Positions 16,121-17,534 of a stretch of DNA of 17,534 nt are shown here, one piece after another. Source of the DNA: Trachelipus rathkii (lineage: Eukaryota > Arthropoda > Malacostraca > Isopoda > Trachelipodidae); NCBI GenBank assembly GCA_015478945.1, contig JABUQX010124353.1, positions 17,501-35,034 on the forward strand, given 5' to 3'. Position numbers and translations under genes: made by a program. Under the pieces are notes generated by a model. It was not told where the DNA came from and made no database searches. It saw only the letters and a list, made by a program, of their open reading frames with translations. Numbering within the stretch: the stretch's first letter is position 1; the number at the start of each line of letters is the position of its first letter.

Positions 16121-17317
16121 CTTTCTTTCTTTCCTTTATCCTTCCTTTATTTCCCACAGATTTGAGTAGAGTGCGAAACAGCATCGAACAAGAAAAAGCA
16201 GTAAGAAGAGCAATGACATAAGTCGAAAAGAAAGCCCAGCTTAACCGCCCCCATCAGTACCATTAATTAGCGAGAACTCAACGCCAGGTAGAAAATCCAC
16301 CCTAAAGCTTCATGTGACAGCCATGGACCCTCACTATGGTAGATCGTCAGTGTAAGGGTTCATCCCCTTGGCCGCAGGTGGTCCACAGACCATACCCCCC
16401 TAACAATCCCTCGCCATTCCACTCCTGTTTATCGAACTTTCTTATGGACATTACGAAACAAAAACATTTTCTCCTTCAGACATTCGTTCACGACTCAATC
16501 CACTTTCTCCTTCGGTCTCCCACCGGTCGGTTCCCAACACAACTCGCCACTATCATCCGCTTAACCAACCGACTATCATTCATCCTTTCCACATGACAAC
16601 GCAAACTCACATATCTTTCATTTATTATCAATCAAGTCCCTCTTTGCTCCAAGACCACACATGCTCTCTATAAGTCATTCTCATTTTATTAATCTTCTCA
16701 CACAACTGACATGCCCCTAAGATTGTCCCATTCTGAACACCTTGAACTTTAACTCTATACTTCTTAATTCCAGACCATGTCCTATACCATACAATACATT
16801 ACGACAGGTAACAACATACCCTCAATGTAAAACCCTAGGGCACTCAAGACTTAGTCCTTTACATTCACCAACCGATTTAATTGCAACCAGCCACCTCCTG
16901 CATTCAACTTTCCTACACCCTGCCAGATCATACCTTCCCTTCTCAATCCAACACATACCTAAATATTTAAACTCACGACACTTGCTCCAGCTGCTCACCA
17001 TCTAACATACTTCACACTGGAGGACTTGTCCTCACTCACAACCATAACCTTACTCTTATCTAGCGTTTACTTTCAAACCGCCTCCTTTTACATACCCTGC
17101 CAAATCTCTCTACCATCCTCTCAAACATCTCTCAGATTCGCACACAGAACAGAATCACGCAATATAGATAGGTAGGGCAACCCTCCACCTGCATCTCATA
17201 TCTCTGCATCATTCTAACACCATTCCTGCATCTCCCACCTCAAATGCTTTTATAACCCGCATCCATATACAAATTGAATAACCAAGGGGACATAACACAT
17301 CCCTGGCCTCACTCCGC
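16121..17317 (-). mobile_element. RTE-type LINE fragment B (RT palm to 3' UTR)
   Basis: The longest copy in the window, minus strand. Its 5' edge at 17317 begins within GVRPGMCYVPLVIQFVYGCG, matching the RTE palm block GVRQGC-(M/L)SP-LFNLYMD, and is cut by a TA array. Next come KHLRWEMQEWC-like and a decayed YADD region (17190-17215), GLKVN-DKSKVMVVSED (17020-17075), the GRK-AGAIKS block (16865-16900), MYGSE-like (16780-16810) and RPVGRPKEKVD (16500-16545). The 3' UTR at 16135-16385 aligns with that of fragment A. The tail ends GGAAAGAAAGAAAG then TA repeats. Compared with A it reaches further 5'. It is frame-broken all along, so it is a dead copy. Confidence 0.82.
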
Positions 17318-17534
17318 TATTTATATATTATATATAGTATATATACTATTATATATTATATATATAGTATATATATATTTATATATGCTATAGTAGAACA
17401 TATTATACTTTATATCTATATATATTATATATATTATATATATATTATATATATATATCATATACTATTATTTATATATATATATAATTAATATATATAT
17501 ATTATATATATATATAGTATATTATTATATATTT
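17318..17534. repeat. (TA)n-rich array 9, to the window end
   Basis: Highly interrupted TA repeats with AGTATA, ACTATTA and a short unique piece at 17387-17415. The array cuts the 5' side of LINE fragment B and runs out of the window. Confidence 0.93.

Overview
This window looks like a repeat-dense, gene-free stretch of an animal nuclear genome, most likely an arthropod and plausibly a decapod crustacean. That guess rests on the mass of simple-sequence DNA ((TA)n, (AAT)n, (ACT)n, (GTT)n), on the mix of decayed Ty3/gypsy, RTE-type LINE and hAT fragments, and on the absence of any intact host gene. I see no bacterial operons, no rRNA, no complete tRNA and no CRISPR.

Layout. 1-6515: the internal part of a decayed Ty3/gypsy LTR retrotransposon on the minus strand. 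In its own 5'->3' order it has a primer binding site at 6515, gag (coiled-coil start, capsid, five CCHC zinc knuckles), a retropepsin-type protease, reverse transcriptase, RNase H and a badly decayed integrase. Frameshifts and stops break every part; only the zinc-knuckle and protease blocks stay open over 130 codons or more. 6516-8727: AT-rich DNA with short tandem repeats and three (AAT)n arrays; the 5' LTR of the Ty3 element should lie at its low-coordinate end, but its outer limit cannot be seen. 8728-8830: a tRNA-like SINE head, minus strand. 8831-10900: unassigned DNA with (ACT)n, (TA)n and (GTT)n arrays and a lone relative of the satellite that follows. 10920-11625: a tandem satellite of about 107 bp per unit. 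11782-12660: a GC-richer stretch with hairpins, a perfect palindrome and a 234-bp-spaced direct repeat. 12767-14197: the 5' part of a hAT transposon with a dead ZMYM/TTF-type transposase. 14205-17317: three fragments of one RTE-type LINE family, one on plus and two on minus, bordered by (TA)n arrays.

Nothing here forms a working pathway: the coding remnants are all transposable-element genes and all are broken. The points most worth a second look are a possible -1 frameshift signal at the gag-pro junction, the satellite with a recurring GTAAAAA/TTTTTAC hairpin, the head-to-head inverted LINE fragments, and a hairpin whose loop holds TAATATTAG. I did not find convincing evidence of a new biological system.
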